DNA from: Candidatus Stahliibacteriota bacterium
GTDB taxonomy: Bacteria > Hydrothermota > UBA3073
DNA length: 10,028 bases
Direction: 5' to 3'
Assembly (NCBI GenBank): GCA_030627085.1
Contig: DAOUSS010000039.1
Coordinates: forward strand, 1 to 10,028
In this document: positions 1 through 5,356 of the stretch, piece by piece
Layout: each line of letters starts with the position of its first letter
Position numbering within the stretch: position 1 is the first letter of the stretch
The notes under the pieces: generated by a model
What the model was told of the DNA's origin: nothing
Seen by the model: only the letters and a program-made list of their open reading frames with translations
Database searches by the model: none
Position numbers and translations under genes: made by a program

Positions 1-1
1 A

Positions 2-108
2 CGGATTTCAGAAGCCGCTGCTATTCTTGATAACCTGTTGATGGATGCGGAAAAGGAAGGTTTTACGTACCAACAGTTTTTGTACAAGCTTATCAGCCAT
101 GAGGTTGT
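2..108 (+). pseudogene. IstB-like (IS21 helper ATPase) N-terminal fragment
   Basis: Reading frame 2 is open from the window edge and gives a short acidic helical stretch: ISEAAAILDNLLMDAEKEG followed by FTYQQFLYKLISHEV. This resembles the N-terminal helical region of IstB-type ATPases (a pattern like AEaLeeLlexAexeGLsYxeFLxxLLxxEV), which load the IS21 transposase onto target DNA. After about base 108 the frame loses sense (Trp- and Arg-rich, stop at 224-226), while another frame starts to look like a different protein. No Walker A or B motif is present in the window, so this can only be a remnant. The match is from memory of the family, not a search. The alternative is an unrelated helical protein cut by a rearrangement or a mis-assembly. 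Confidence 0.42.
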
Positions 109-707
109 ATATGTTTCGGGTCCTTCCCGGGGGTGGCACGGACGAGTTATTTGCCGTACTTCCTGGTGGGGTTTACGATTTGGATTTTGGTCCCTCGGGC
201 AACATATACTGTGGTGGAAGTGGTAACGCTATTTACAGAGTGAAACCTGATGGTTCATCCGAAGTGGCAGCAGATTATGCAGGGGTTGGCATTAAAGCAG
301 TGAGGGTATTCAATAACTATGTGTATGTAGGTGGTAAAGACAATACCGATCAGCAATATATTTGGCGAAACGAGATCATTTCAGCCGATGAACTGGGAGC
401 TAATGAAGTCTATTTTGATTGGAGTAATGAGATAGACCCGGCTTACGAAGTTTTATCCATCACTTTCACAGCGGATGGAGATATGTATGTCGGAACAAAT
501 GCACCAGAAGCCATTATCATCGTGCATCAGGATAAGAGTTATGAGCCACTATATCCCGGAGCATTGGAACCAACGAGTTATGCTTTATGCTGGGGCAATG
601 GGTCGTATCTCTATGTTAACCGACGTAGTGATGATATAACCAAAAAAAGGATTATCAGAATCGATATGCAGGATAAAGAGGGAGCACCATATTACGGTCG
701 GCAGTAG
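99..707 (+). CDS. Beta-propeller-like protein, 3' portion (5' end apparently lost)
   Basis: The product cannot be named. The translation, sensible from about base 111, carries repeated blade-like units: VYDLDFGPSGNIYCGGSGN, then AVRVFNNYVYVGG, then VLSITFTADGDMYVGTNAP, then ALCWGNGSYLYVNRR. Each has the hydrophobic/D-G-N/Y-V-G rhythm of NHL, SMP-30 or PQQ-type beta-propellers. About 200 residues would make only three or four blades, so the protein is probably truncated at its N-terminus. An in-frame ATG exists at base 45, but bases 45-108 seem to encode an IstB-like peptide in another frame. ATGs at 99 or 111 lie at the junction and have no clear ribosome binding site. No signal peptide is visible because the true start is missing. 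It is probably a non-functional remnant, or the tail of a gene broken by insertion of a mobile element. Confidence 0.5.
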   Translation: MRLYMFRVLPGGGTDELFAVLPGGVYDLDFGPSGNIYCGGSGNAIYRVKPDGSSEVAADYAGVGIKAVRVFNNYVYVGGKDNTDQQYIWRNEIISADELGANEVYFDWSNEIDPAYEVLSITFTADGDMYVGTNAPEAIIIVHQDKSYEPLYPGALEPTSYALCWGNGSYLYVNRRSDDITKKRIIRIDMQDKEGAPYYGRQ

Positions 708-840
708 AGTCAAAAGAGGATATTTAGAAACGAAGCCACAGATTATACAAGCAGAAATTCAAAGTATTTTGTAGGAAAGGTCTCCTGACCTTAATGACCT
801 TCAGGGGATGCCTCCCACAATTATAAAAATCTGTGAAATC

Positions 841-859
841 CCTGCCTGCGGCAGGCAGG
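841..859. repeat. GC-rich palindrome, copy 1
   Basis: CCTGCCTGC and GCAGGCAGG are perfect inverted copies around a single central G. A related palindrome lies at 1062-1083, sharing CCTGCCT and AGGCAGG. No T-run follows on either strand, so it does not look like an intrinsic terminator. It resembles the short palindromic repeats scattered between genes in many genomes. Confidence 0.6.
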
Positions 860-896
860 AGTAGTTATAGAGGGTATTTAGAAATAGGTAGTTTTT

Positions 897-953
897 CTTC
901 TAAAAAGGTTCTTTGAGTAGATTTTTTAGAAGAGAACCTTTCGCTCTTTGAAA
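897..953 (+). other. Interleaved inverted repeats followed by boxA-like motif
   Basis: CTTCTAAAAA (897-906) is complementary to TTTTTAGAAG (923-932). AGGTTCT (906-912) is complementary to AGAACCT (933-939). The order A-B-A'-B' with no linkers makes the two hairpins mutually exclusive. Right after them comes CGCTCTTTGAAA (942-953), close to the boxA antitermination consensus of rRNA leaders and some CRISPR leaders (C/TGCTCTTTAACA-like). A weaker copy, GGTTCTTTGA, is at 907-916. No rRNA follows, so any role is speculative. Confidence 0.3.
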
Positions 954-1053
954 TTCAAGGATGTAAAAGAACTAAACTTGTGTAATTTTGGTAGAAAGCG
1001 CGTACTCCCCCCTACAAATGGGTCTTGTGACTTTGTTTCTCATTAAGTAGTTG

Positions 1054-2301
1054 CTATTCCCACCTGCCTGACGGTAGGCAGGTTTTTAACCTTCCCTGAA
1101 GAAGGAAATCCTTAACCCGTTTTAGAAGAAGGGCAATTATGCTCAAGAAGGCATGAATTGATGTAGATACGATACCTCTTACCTTTGGCCTTTCAAGTAG
1201 ATGCTGACCTTTAAGTTCTGAGAATGACCTTTCTACGGAAGTCCGAAGATTGTAGAAAAGATTCCATTCCTCTGAGTCCCGTAAAATACCAGCGTATTGT
1301 CTGATATCACAGGTTGGATAGACATAGAAAGTTCTTCCATGACCTTTAAGAGGCTTACATTTAGAGGACAACGGGCAGTTCTTGTGTTTACAAAGTATCT
1401 TCTGACGATTGTTTCTTTTAGATTCTTTCCCATCTTTTGCGAGTTTGAAATTCGTAGCAGGGCAAAAGAAATTACTTCCTATTTGGATAAGATCTGAACC
1501 AACCGTTGGCACTTTGAGTACACTAAAAAGATCAGAGTTTCCAGACTTAGGTTTTTTACCACGCTTATTTAAGTCTATAATTGGGATTATACTCGTGTTA
1601 ACACAGGTCTGATAATTGTCATACGAATCATAAGCGGCGTCCATACTTGCAGTCTCTGGCGAAACAAGTTCCTTTACACCCTTAATGAGTGGTTTTGCAT
1701 AAGGACTGTCTGCTTTATTGCCTGGGGTGACAATAGCATCTATTGGCAGTTGCGTTTCCGTATCTACTACGAGATGAATTTTATATCCAAAGAAGTAATA
1801 ATTCTCGTGCTTACATCCCCACTGAGCATCAGGATCAGACTGTTTCTTGGGATTGGAATAGGCAAATATATGGGAGGAATCAAGGGCTATGTTTTTACCA
1901 CTTATTACACCAATAGCAACAAGTTGAGCTATGAGTGTTCGCATAATTTTGTAAAATGTATCATCTTTCCATTTTGATTTGTGGTTAGAGAATGTTCCAG
2001 CTGATGGGGTATTGCCGTCATAAAATCCACATAGAAACTGAAGACGGGTATCAAATTTGAGTTTTTCTGCAACATCGTTCATAGACCTTGCTTCGCCAAA
2101 ATAGGGCAAAAGGAAGCATTTGAAGATGGAAACTGGATTATAAGCCTCATTTCCTTGAGATGAGTAGAATTTCTCTACAAGTGGTGGGATGAATGACCAA
2201 TCAATGAAATCAAAGACGATCTTTAATGGGTCATCTGGTTTTATCCTTTGGACTGCTCTAAGCAATTCAAAGGAAAGTTGCCTTTTGGTTTTAAATTTCA
2301 T
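1054..2301 (-). CDS. DDE transposase (IS5/IS1182-like superfamily)
   Basis: Cut-and-paste transposase of the DDE_Tnp_1 type, 415 aa from ATG at 2301. This start is chosen because AAAGGAGGTC sits 5 nt upstream and a near-consensus promoter ends just before it. A longer in-frame reading from 2403 would run across the promoter and encode an unlikely hydrophobic leader. Residues about 25-110 look like the DUF772/InsH-type N-terminal region (NPVSIFKCFLLPYFGEARSMNDVAEKL). Probable catalytic residues are D141 (IALDSSH), D221 (SMDAAYDS) and E357 (TSVERSFSELKG). A DPDAQWG...YFFGYKIHLVVD block (156-180) is typical of these families. C280, C304, C309 and C315 form a zinc-finger-like insert seen in IS1182-type enzymes. 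The catalytic frame is intact. The last residues are encoded by a palindromic repeat. I could not define terminal inverted repeats, so family assignment and activity remain uncertain. Confidence 0.88.
   Translation of the reverse strand: MKFKTKRQLSFELLRAVQRIKPDDPLKIVFDFIDWSFIPPLVEKFYSSQGNEAYNPVSIFKCFLLPYFGEARSMNDVAEKLKFDTRLQFLCGFYDGNTPSAGTFSNHKSKWKDDTFYKIMRTLIAQLVAIGVISGKNIALDSSHIFAYSNPKKQSDPDAQWGCKHENYYFFGYKIHLVVDTETQLPIDAIVTPGNKADSPYAKPLIKGVKELVSPETASMDAAYDSYDNYQTCVNTSIIPIIDLNKRGKKPKSGNSDLFSVLKVPTVGSDLIQIGSNFFCPATNFKLAKDGKESKRNNRQKILCKHKNCPLSSKCKPLKGHGRTFYVYPTCDIRQYAGILRDSEEWNLFYNLRTSVERSFSELKGQHLLERPKVRGIVSTSIHAFLSIIALLLKRVKDFLLQGRLKTCLPSGRWE
1062..1087 (+). terminator. Palindrome copy 2 with T-run, possible plus-strand terminator
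   Basis: ACCTGCCT (1062-1069) pairs with AGGCAGGT (1076-1083) around a short loop, and a run of five T (1083-1087) follows on the plus strand. This is an intrinsic-terminator layout for transcripts arriving from the left. On the minus strand it lies inside the last codons of the transposase frame and encodes KTCLPSGR, so the transposase tail is read through the palindrome. It is related to the palindrome at 841-859, and may be a repeat rather than a dedicated terminator. Confidence 0.4.
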
Positions 2302-2302
2302 C

Positions 2303-2331
2303 TTGACCTCCTTTCCAAAACCTATTATAAC
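2303..2331 (+). promoter_or_regulatory. Outward promoter-like sequence facing the ferredoxin gene
   Basis: On the plus strand TTGACC (2303-2308), a 17-bp spacer and TATAAC (2326-2331) match the sigma70 consensus closely. It overlaps the transposase promoter and ribosome binding site and points to the ferredoxin gene 120 bp away. The octamers CTTGACCT (2302-2309) and AGGTCAAG (2346-2353) are perfect inverted copies, so the two promoters are arranged symmetrically face to face. The plus-strand element may be partly a by-product of this symmetry. Confidence 0.4.
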
Positions 2332-2352
2332 ATAAAAAGAGAGGAAGGTCAA
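2324..2352 (-). promoter_or_regulatory. Sigma70-type promoter of the transposase gene
   Basis: On the minus strand TTGACC (2352-2347), a 17-bp spacer and TATAAT (2329-2324) form a near-perfect sigma70 promoter. Transcription would start near 2317, leaving a short leader with AAAGGAGGT before ATG at 2301. It also argues against translation from the in-frame ATG at 2403. Confidence 0.7.
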
Positions 2353-2451
2353 GAAAAAAGAGGAGGTGATAGCATTTTGTGGGTATCCATAGAATCTTAA
2401 CAAATGGGCATCTACGAATGTTAAACAGCCTCTTTAAAAGAAGGAGGTGTT

Positions 2452-2643
2452 ATGCATATAAAGATAGATGAGGAACTGTGCACTGGGTGTGAGGTATGTG
2501 CAGATACATGCCCAACCCTCTTCGAGATTAATGAGGATGGGATAGCAATTGTTATTGTGGATGAGGTGCCCAAGAATGAAGAAGAATGCGCAAGAGAGGC
2601 AGCAGACAACTGTCCATCTGAGGCTATAATCATTGAGGAGTAA
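2452..2643 (+). CDS. Ferredoxin, single [4Fe-4S] cluster
   Basis: A 63-aa cytoplasmic electron carrier. C10, C13 and C16 (CTGCEVC) plus C54 (DNCPSEAI) are placed as cluster ligands. C20 and C46 sit where the Thermotoga maritima ferredoxin has a structural disulfide, and spacing and length match that family (about 60 aa, one cluster, the second cluster site lost). The protein is very acidic, as usual for low-potential ferredoxins. The start is well supported: AAGGAGGTG lies 2-3 nt before ATG, with the GGAGG core at normal distance. It is not beside an obvious oxidoreductase, so its partner is unknown. Transcription may come from the promoter-like sequence at 2303-2331 at the edge of the transposase gene. 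Confidence 0.93.
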   Translation: MHIKIDEELCTGCEVCADTCPTLFEINEDGIAIVIVDEVPKNEEECAREAADNCPSEAIIIEE

Positions 2644-2673
2644 CCTTCGGGGCCAACCACCTATCACTTACCC

Positions 2674-2729
2674 TTACATCCTATGTAAAGCCAGGGAGTC
2701 ATACCAGTAAGGTTATGCACTCCCTGGCT
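2674..2729 (+). terminator. Two adjacent hairpins after the ferredoxin gene
   Basis: Hairpin 1: TTACAT (2674-2679) with ATGTAA (2683-2688), loop CCT. Hairpin 2 follows at once: AGCCAGGGAGT (2689-2699) with ACTCCCTGGCT (2719-2729), a perfect 11-bp stem. Its 19-nt loop can pair further (CATACC with GGTTATG, one bulge). There is no T-run, so it is not a classical intrinsic terminator. It could end the ferredoxin transcript, stabilise its 3' end, or structure the leader of the next gene. Confidence 0.5.
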
Positions 2730-2744
2730 GTATCCTTTCATATT

Positions 2745-3698
2745 ATGAAAAACAAACTGCTCAACATTGCAAGGATTATTATCTCTCTCCTTCTGCTCTT
2801 GTTCCTTTTTAAAAGAATGGACTTGAGGTCTATTATTCCCTTGGTGAAGGGAGTGGATATTCCACTTCTTGTGCTCTCATTTTTCAGTTACATATTACTC
2901 CTCGTTTTTTCTACAATGAGATGGCGGTGGCTTCTGGCCGTTCAGGATGTAAGACTTCCATTTATGAGGGTGTTTAGCTACTACCTTATCGGGATGTTTT
3001 TTAATAACTTCCTACCCCCTACGGTAGGTGGGGGCGCGGTGAGAGCAATCTATGCAGGAAGGGATACAGGTAAGAATAAAGAGTCGTTTGCATCTATGAC
3101 CTGTGAACTTGTGCTCGGATTTATTGGGTTGTTCATATTTGTAACTATTTTACTTCTCTTCTATCTCGGAAGGAGCGAAGGAAGAATACTATTTCTCATG
3201 TTCCTCTGTGGAAGTATTGTAATTACACTTCTCTTTAGTCTTTTCCTCTCTACTTATATAGTAAAGAAATTAGAAAGACCTATAAAAAGAATCAGGTTTT
3301 GGGGTATAGGAGAAAAGATATTTGATTTTTACAACGCCATTACTATCTATAGAGACAGAAAAACGGCAATCTTCGTTAGCATCTTTCTATCGTTTGGTGT
3401 TCAGGCAGCTATAGGTATGGAAAATTTCCTTATCGGGAGGGCGTTGGGACTTGAACTTGGTCTCCTGCCTTACATGGTTTTTCCATCTATAATAGCAGTG
3501 ATAACTATACTGCCCTCAATTGGCGGGTTAGGAATAAGAGAAGTCTCCTATGTATATTTCTTTAATCTGATGGGAATACCAAAAGAGGCATCCTTTTCTC
3601 TTTCTCTGTTCTTCTACCTCGTTGGTGTAATTGGGAGTCTGCCGGGGGTAGTGCTTTTCTCTCTGATGAAAAGGGTTAAAAACAAGGATACCCCGTAA
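2745..3698 (+). CDS. LPG synthase/flippase-like integral membrane protein (UPF0104)
   Basis: A polytopic inner-membrane protein of 317 aa from ATG 2745, matching the lysylphosphatidylglycerol synthase transmembrane family (PF03706, UPF0104, AglD-like). Visible signatures are FFNNFLPPTVGGGAVRAIYAGR-type residues at about 85-107 and LPSIGGLGIREVSYVYFF at about 265-282, which match the family's conserved FFNNFLPxxVGGDxxR and GLGxRE blocks. Some eight hydrophobic segments are spread along the chain. There is no C-terminal aminoacyl-transfer domain, so it is not an MprF. Such stand-alone proteins are usually linked to lipid or polyprenyl-glycan translocation, but this is not established for this member. 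An in-frame ATG at 2715 lies inside the descending arm of a hairpin and has poor Shine-Dalgarno spacing. MKNKLLNIARII at 2745 looks like a natural N-terminus, although it too lacks a clear ribosome binding site. Confidence 0.85.
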   Translation: MKNKLLNIARIIISLLLLLFLFKRMDLRSIIPLVKGVDIPLLVLSFFSYILLLVFSTMRWRWLLAVQDVRLPFMRVFSYYLIGMFFNNFLPPTVGGGAVRAIYAGRDTGKNKESFASMTCELVLGFIGLFIFVTILLLFYLGRSEGRILFLMFLCGSIVITLLFSLFLSTYIVKKLERPIKRIRFWGIGEKIFDFYNAITIYRDRKTAIFVSIFLSFGVQAAIGMENFLIGRALGLELGLLPYMVFPSIIAVITILPSIGGLGIREVSYVYFFNLMGIPKEASFSLSLFFYLVGVIGSLPGVVLFSLMKRVKNKDTP

Positions 3699-4734
3699 TA
3701 AGCACATCTCTTCCAATCCTTTTAACACGGGTATACTCCATGTTAATCGCATTCTTAAGTGATTGAATTCCAAGGTTTCCTACAAATGGTATACCGTTTT
3801 CGCCAAAGATCTTTGTACCTATAAATATATAAAATTTGTTGACAAGTTTGTTTCTGAGGAAAGATGTATAAACATCCCTGCCCCCCTCAACAAGTATACT
3901 GGTTATATTCCTTTTACCTGCCTCTTTCAAGAGTGCCTTTATATCCACCCTGCCTGTCTTATCCTTATTCAGTCTCCATACTTCTGCATCTATCTCTCTC
4001 TCTTGAGAAGAGGCAGTAGCAATTATACATCCATCTCCAAGCACCCTTGCATTCGCCGGGATACGAAAATCTGAATCAAGCACGATTCTCTTTGGATTTT
4101 TACCTTTAGCAAGTCTTGTGGTAAGCAGAGGATCATCCGTGGAAATTGTATTTATTCCAACAAGAACGGCATCAACCCATGAACGGAGTTCATGCACATA
4201 CCTTCTTCCTACCTCGTCTGTTATCCATTTAGATTCATGTGTTTCCGTAGCAATCCTTCCATCCAGTGTTGTCGCTACTTTTAGGATAACGAAGGGTTCA
4301 CCGGTTGTTATGAATTTATTGTATATCTCATTCAGTTCAATTGCTTTCTTCTCGCATAAGCCAACCTCTACATCCACTCCCGCATCTAATAATTTCTTAA
4401 CCCCTTTACCATTTACTATCGGGTTCGGGTCAATAGTTGCCATGAATACCTTCTTTATACCTGCCTTGATTATCGTATCTACACAGGGTGAGGTTGCGCC
4501 AAAATGTACGCAGGGTTCGAGGGTAACAAAGAGAGTAGCGCCCCTTGCCAAACTACCAGCATCTTCTATAGCAATATATTCCGCATGGGGTCTGCCCTTC
4601 CCTTTATGGTATCCCTTACCAACGATTCTTCCGTTCTTTACTACAACAGCCCCAACCATAGGGTTGGGTGATGTAGTTCCCTTTCCCTTTTTCGCCAATG
4701 TAAGTGCATATCGCATGTAATGGATAAGCTCCAT
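3676..4734 (-). CDS. ribD: Bifunctional RibD: riboflavin deaminase/reductase
   Basis: Catalyses the second and third steps of riboflavin synthesis: deamination of the diaminopyrimidine from GTP, then NADPH-dependent reduction of the ribose side chain. The product is 352 aa from ATG 4734; numbers here start at that Met. The N-terminal cytidine-deaminase-like domain (about 1-143) shows TSPNPMVGAVVV, zinc ligand H50 with E52 (HAE), and C75 and C84 in LEPCVHFGATSPC. The C-terminal reductase domain (about 144-352) has LKVATTLDGRIAT, KWITDEVGRRYVHELR, DAVLVGINT, DDPLLTTR and ILVEGG. Length is normal and no key residue is missing. TTG at 4740 is an alternative start. No Shine-Dalgarno sequence is visible, because the upstream gap is a heptamer repeat array. 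It is the last gene of the minus-strand cluster. No other rib genes are in the window. It overlaps the convergent membrane-protein gene by 23 bp. Confidence 0.96.
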   Translation of the reverse strand: MELIHYMRYALTLAKKGKGTTSPNPMVGAVVVKNGRIVGKGYHKGKGRPHAEYIAIEDAGSLARGATLFVTLEPCVHFGATSPCVDTIIKAGIKKVFMATIDPNPIVNGKGVKKLLDAGVDVEVGLCEKKAIELNEIYNKFITTGEPFVILKVATTLDGRIATETHESKWITDEVGRRYVHELRSWVDAVLVGINTISTDDPLLTTRLAKGKNPKRIVLDSDFRIPANARVLGDGCIIATASSQEREIDAEVWRLNKDKTGRVDIKALLKEAGKRNITSILVEGGRDVYTSFLRNKLVNKFYIFIGTKIFGENGIPFVGNLGIQSLKNAINMEYTRVKRIGRDVLITGYPCF

Positions 4735-4736
4735 AA

Positions 4737-4771
4737 TCAATTTTCAATCGTCAATTGTCAATTTTCAATTG
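4737..4771. repeat. Heptamer array TCAATNN x5
   Basis: Five contiguous 7-bp units: TCAATTT, TCAATCG, TCAATTG, TCAATTT, TCAATTG. The array fills the gap between the exonuclease and ribD, encodes the last residues and stop of the exonuclease (QLKIDN), and replaces the usual ribosome-binding region of ribD. Confidence 0.85.
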
Positions 4772-5356
4772 CACACTTCCTCCTTGCATAACCAGGACAT
4801 CACCAAGTGTGCGAGGCTTGCGAGGCTTCAATGTATTTATGAACTCCCTTGTTACTTCTGAAACGGCTCTTGCATCATCTATTGCCCTGTGCGTCGGGAG
4901 GGATTTTATCCTCAGGACTCTTGCTATATATTCAAGTGTATTAGACCTGAAATCAAATCTTCTCTTGGCAATCGTGAGTGTATCCAGGACAAGGTTATCT
5001 ATGGGGAGATCAAGTTCATATATAAGAAAGGAAAGGTCAAATGGTGCGTTGTGGAAGACAAGCACTGTACTAGCTATAAACGATAGAAATTCATCTTGAA
5101 TGTCTAAAATGGAAGGAGCGCCCTTAACCATCTTGTCTGTAATTCCGTTTATGTATCTTGCTTCTCTGGATAAGGGTATACCCGGATTTATAAGCGTTGA
5201 GAATTCCTCCAATTTCGAAGAGAGTGTAAACCTGACAGCTCCTATTTCACATATTCTATCTCCAAGATATGGATATAAGCCGGTGGTCTCAATATCAACT
5301 CCGGAAAATATCACCTTCTCTACTGGAAGTGTGTACATGCTAATTTGCAATCTCAC
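4751..5356 (-). CDS. DnaQ-like 3'-5' exonuclease (DEDDh)
   Basis: A stand-alone exonuclease of the DNA polymerase III epsilon / PolC-exo type, 201 aa, predicted to remove 3'-terminal nucleotides in proofreading or repair. All DEDDh motifs are present: Exo I D21 and E23 (GVDIETTGL), Exo II D107 (FHNAPFDLSFL), and Exo III-epsilon H156 and D161 (THRAIDDARA). The domain fills residues about 14-176. The tail after 176 is short and has no known domain. The GTG start at 5356 overlaps the stop of the upstream gene by 4 bp (GTGA), with AAGGAG close by, indicating translational coupling. TTG at 5350 is better spaced from that Shine-Dalgarno and is an alternative start. The last residues and stop codon come from a heptamer repeat array. 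It could be the replicative epsilon subunit or a repair nuclease; no polymerase gene is nearby to decide. Confidence 0.92.
   Translation of the reverse strand: MRLQISMYTLPVEKVIFSGVDIETTGLYPYLGDRICEIGAVRFTLSSKLEEFSTLINPGIPLSREARYINGITDKMVKGAPSILDIQDEFLSFIASTVLVFHNAPFDLSFLIYELDLPIDNLVLDTLTIAKRRFDFRSNTLEYIARVLRIKSLPTHRAIDDARAVSEVTREFINTLKPRKPRTLGDVLVMQGGSVQLKIDN

Larger units (their letters stand above)
708..1053. other. Gene-free region rich in small inverted repeats
   Basis: No convincing coding region is seen on either strand over these 346 bases. They hold a 6-bp-stem hairpin (777-792, AAGGTC/GACCTT), a GC-rich palindrome (841-859), a pair of interleaved inverted repeats (897-939), a boxA-like motif (942-953), and a 15-bp near-repeat GAGG(A/G)TATTTAGAAA at 716-730 and 870-884. 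The content suggests accumulated intergenic repeats next to an insertion sequence. No tRNA or rRNA sequence was recognised. Confidence 0.5.

Noticed and set aside
45..98. Upstream start of the propeller-like frame at base 45
   Set aside because: The same bases make better sense as an IstB-like peptide in another frame; the out-of-frame residues (basic, Ser/Cys-rich) do not look like propeller sequence.
708..1053. rRNA or tRNA gene downstream of the boxA-like motif
   Set aside because: No 16S or 23S start sequence and no tRNA cloverleaf could be recognised.
2302..2403. N-terminal extension of the transposase from ATG 2403
   Set aside because: It runs across a near-consensus promoter and the strong ribosome binding site of ATG 2301, and encodes a hydrophobic leader foreign to transposases.
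980..2432. Terminal inverted repeats of the insertion sequence
   Set aside because: The best pair found (around 982-998 and the complement of 2411-2426) matches at only about 11 of 16 positions, which is not above chance for AT-rich DNA.
4118..4720. Plus-strand 200-aa open frame opposite ribD
   Set aside because: It is an antisense shadow: the minus strand has every RibD motif, and the plus-strand translation is low-complexity Ser/Thr/Pro with no family features.
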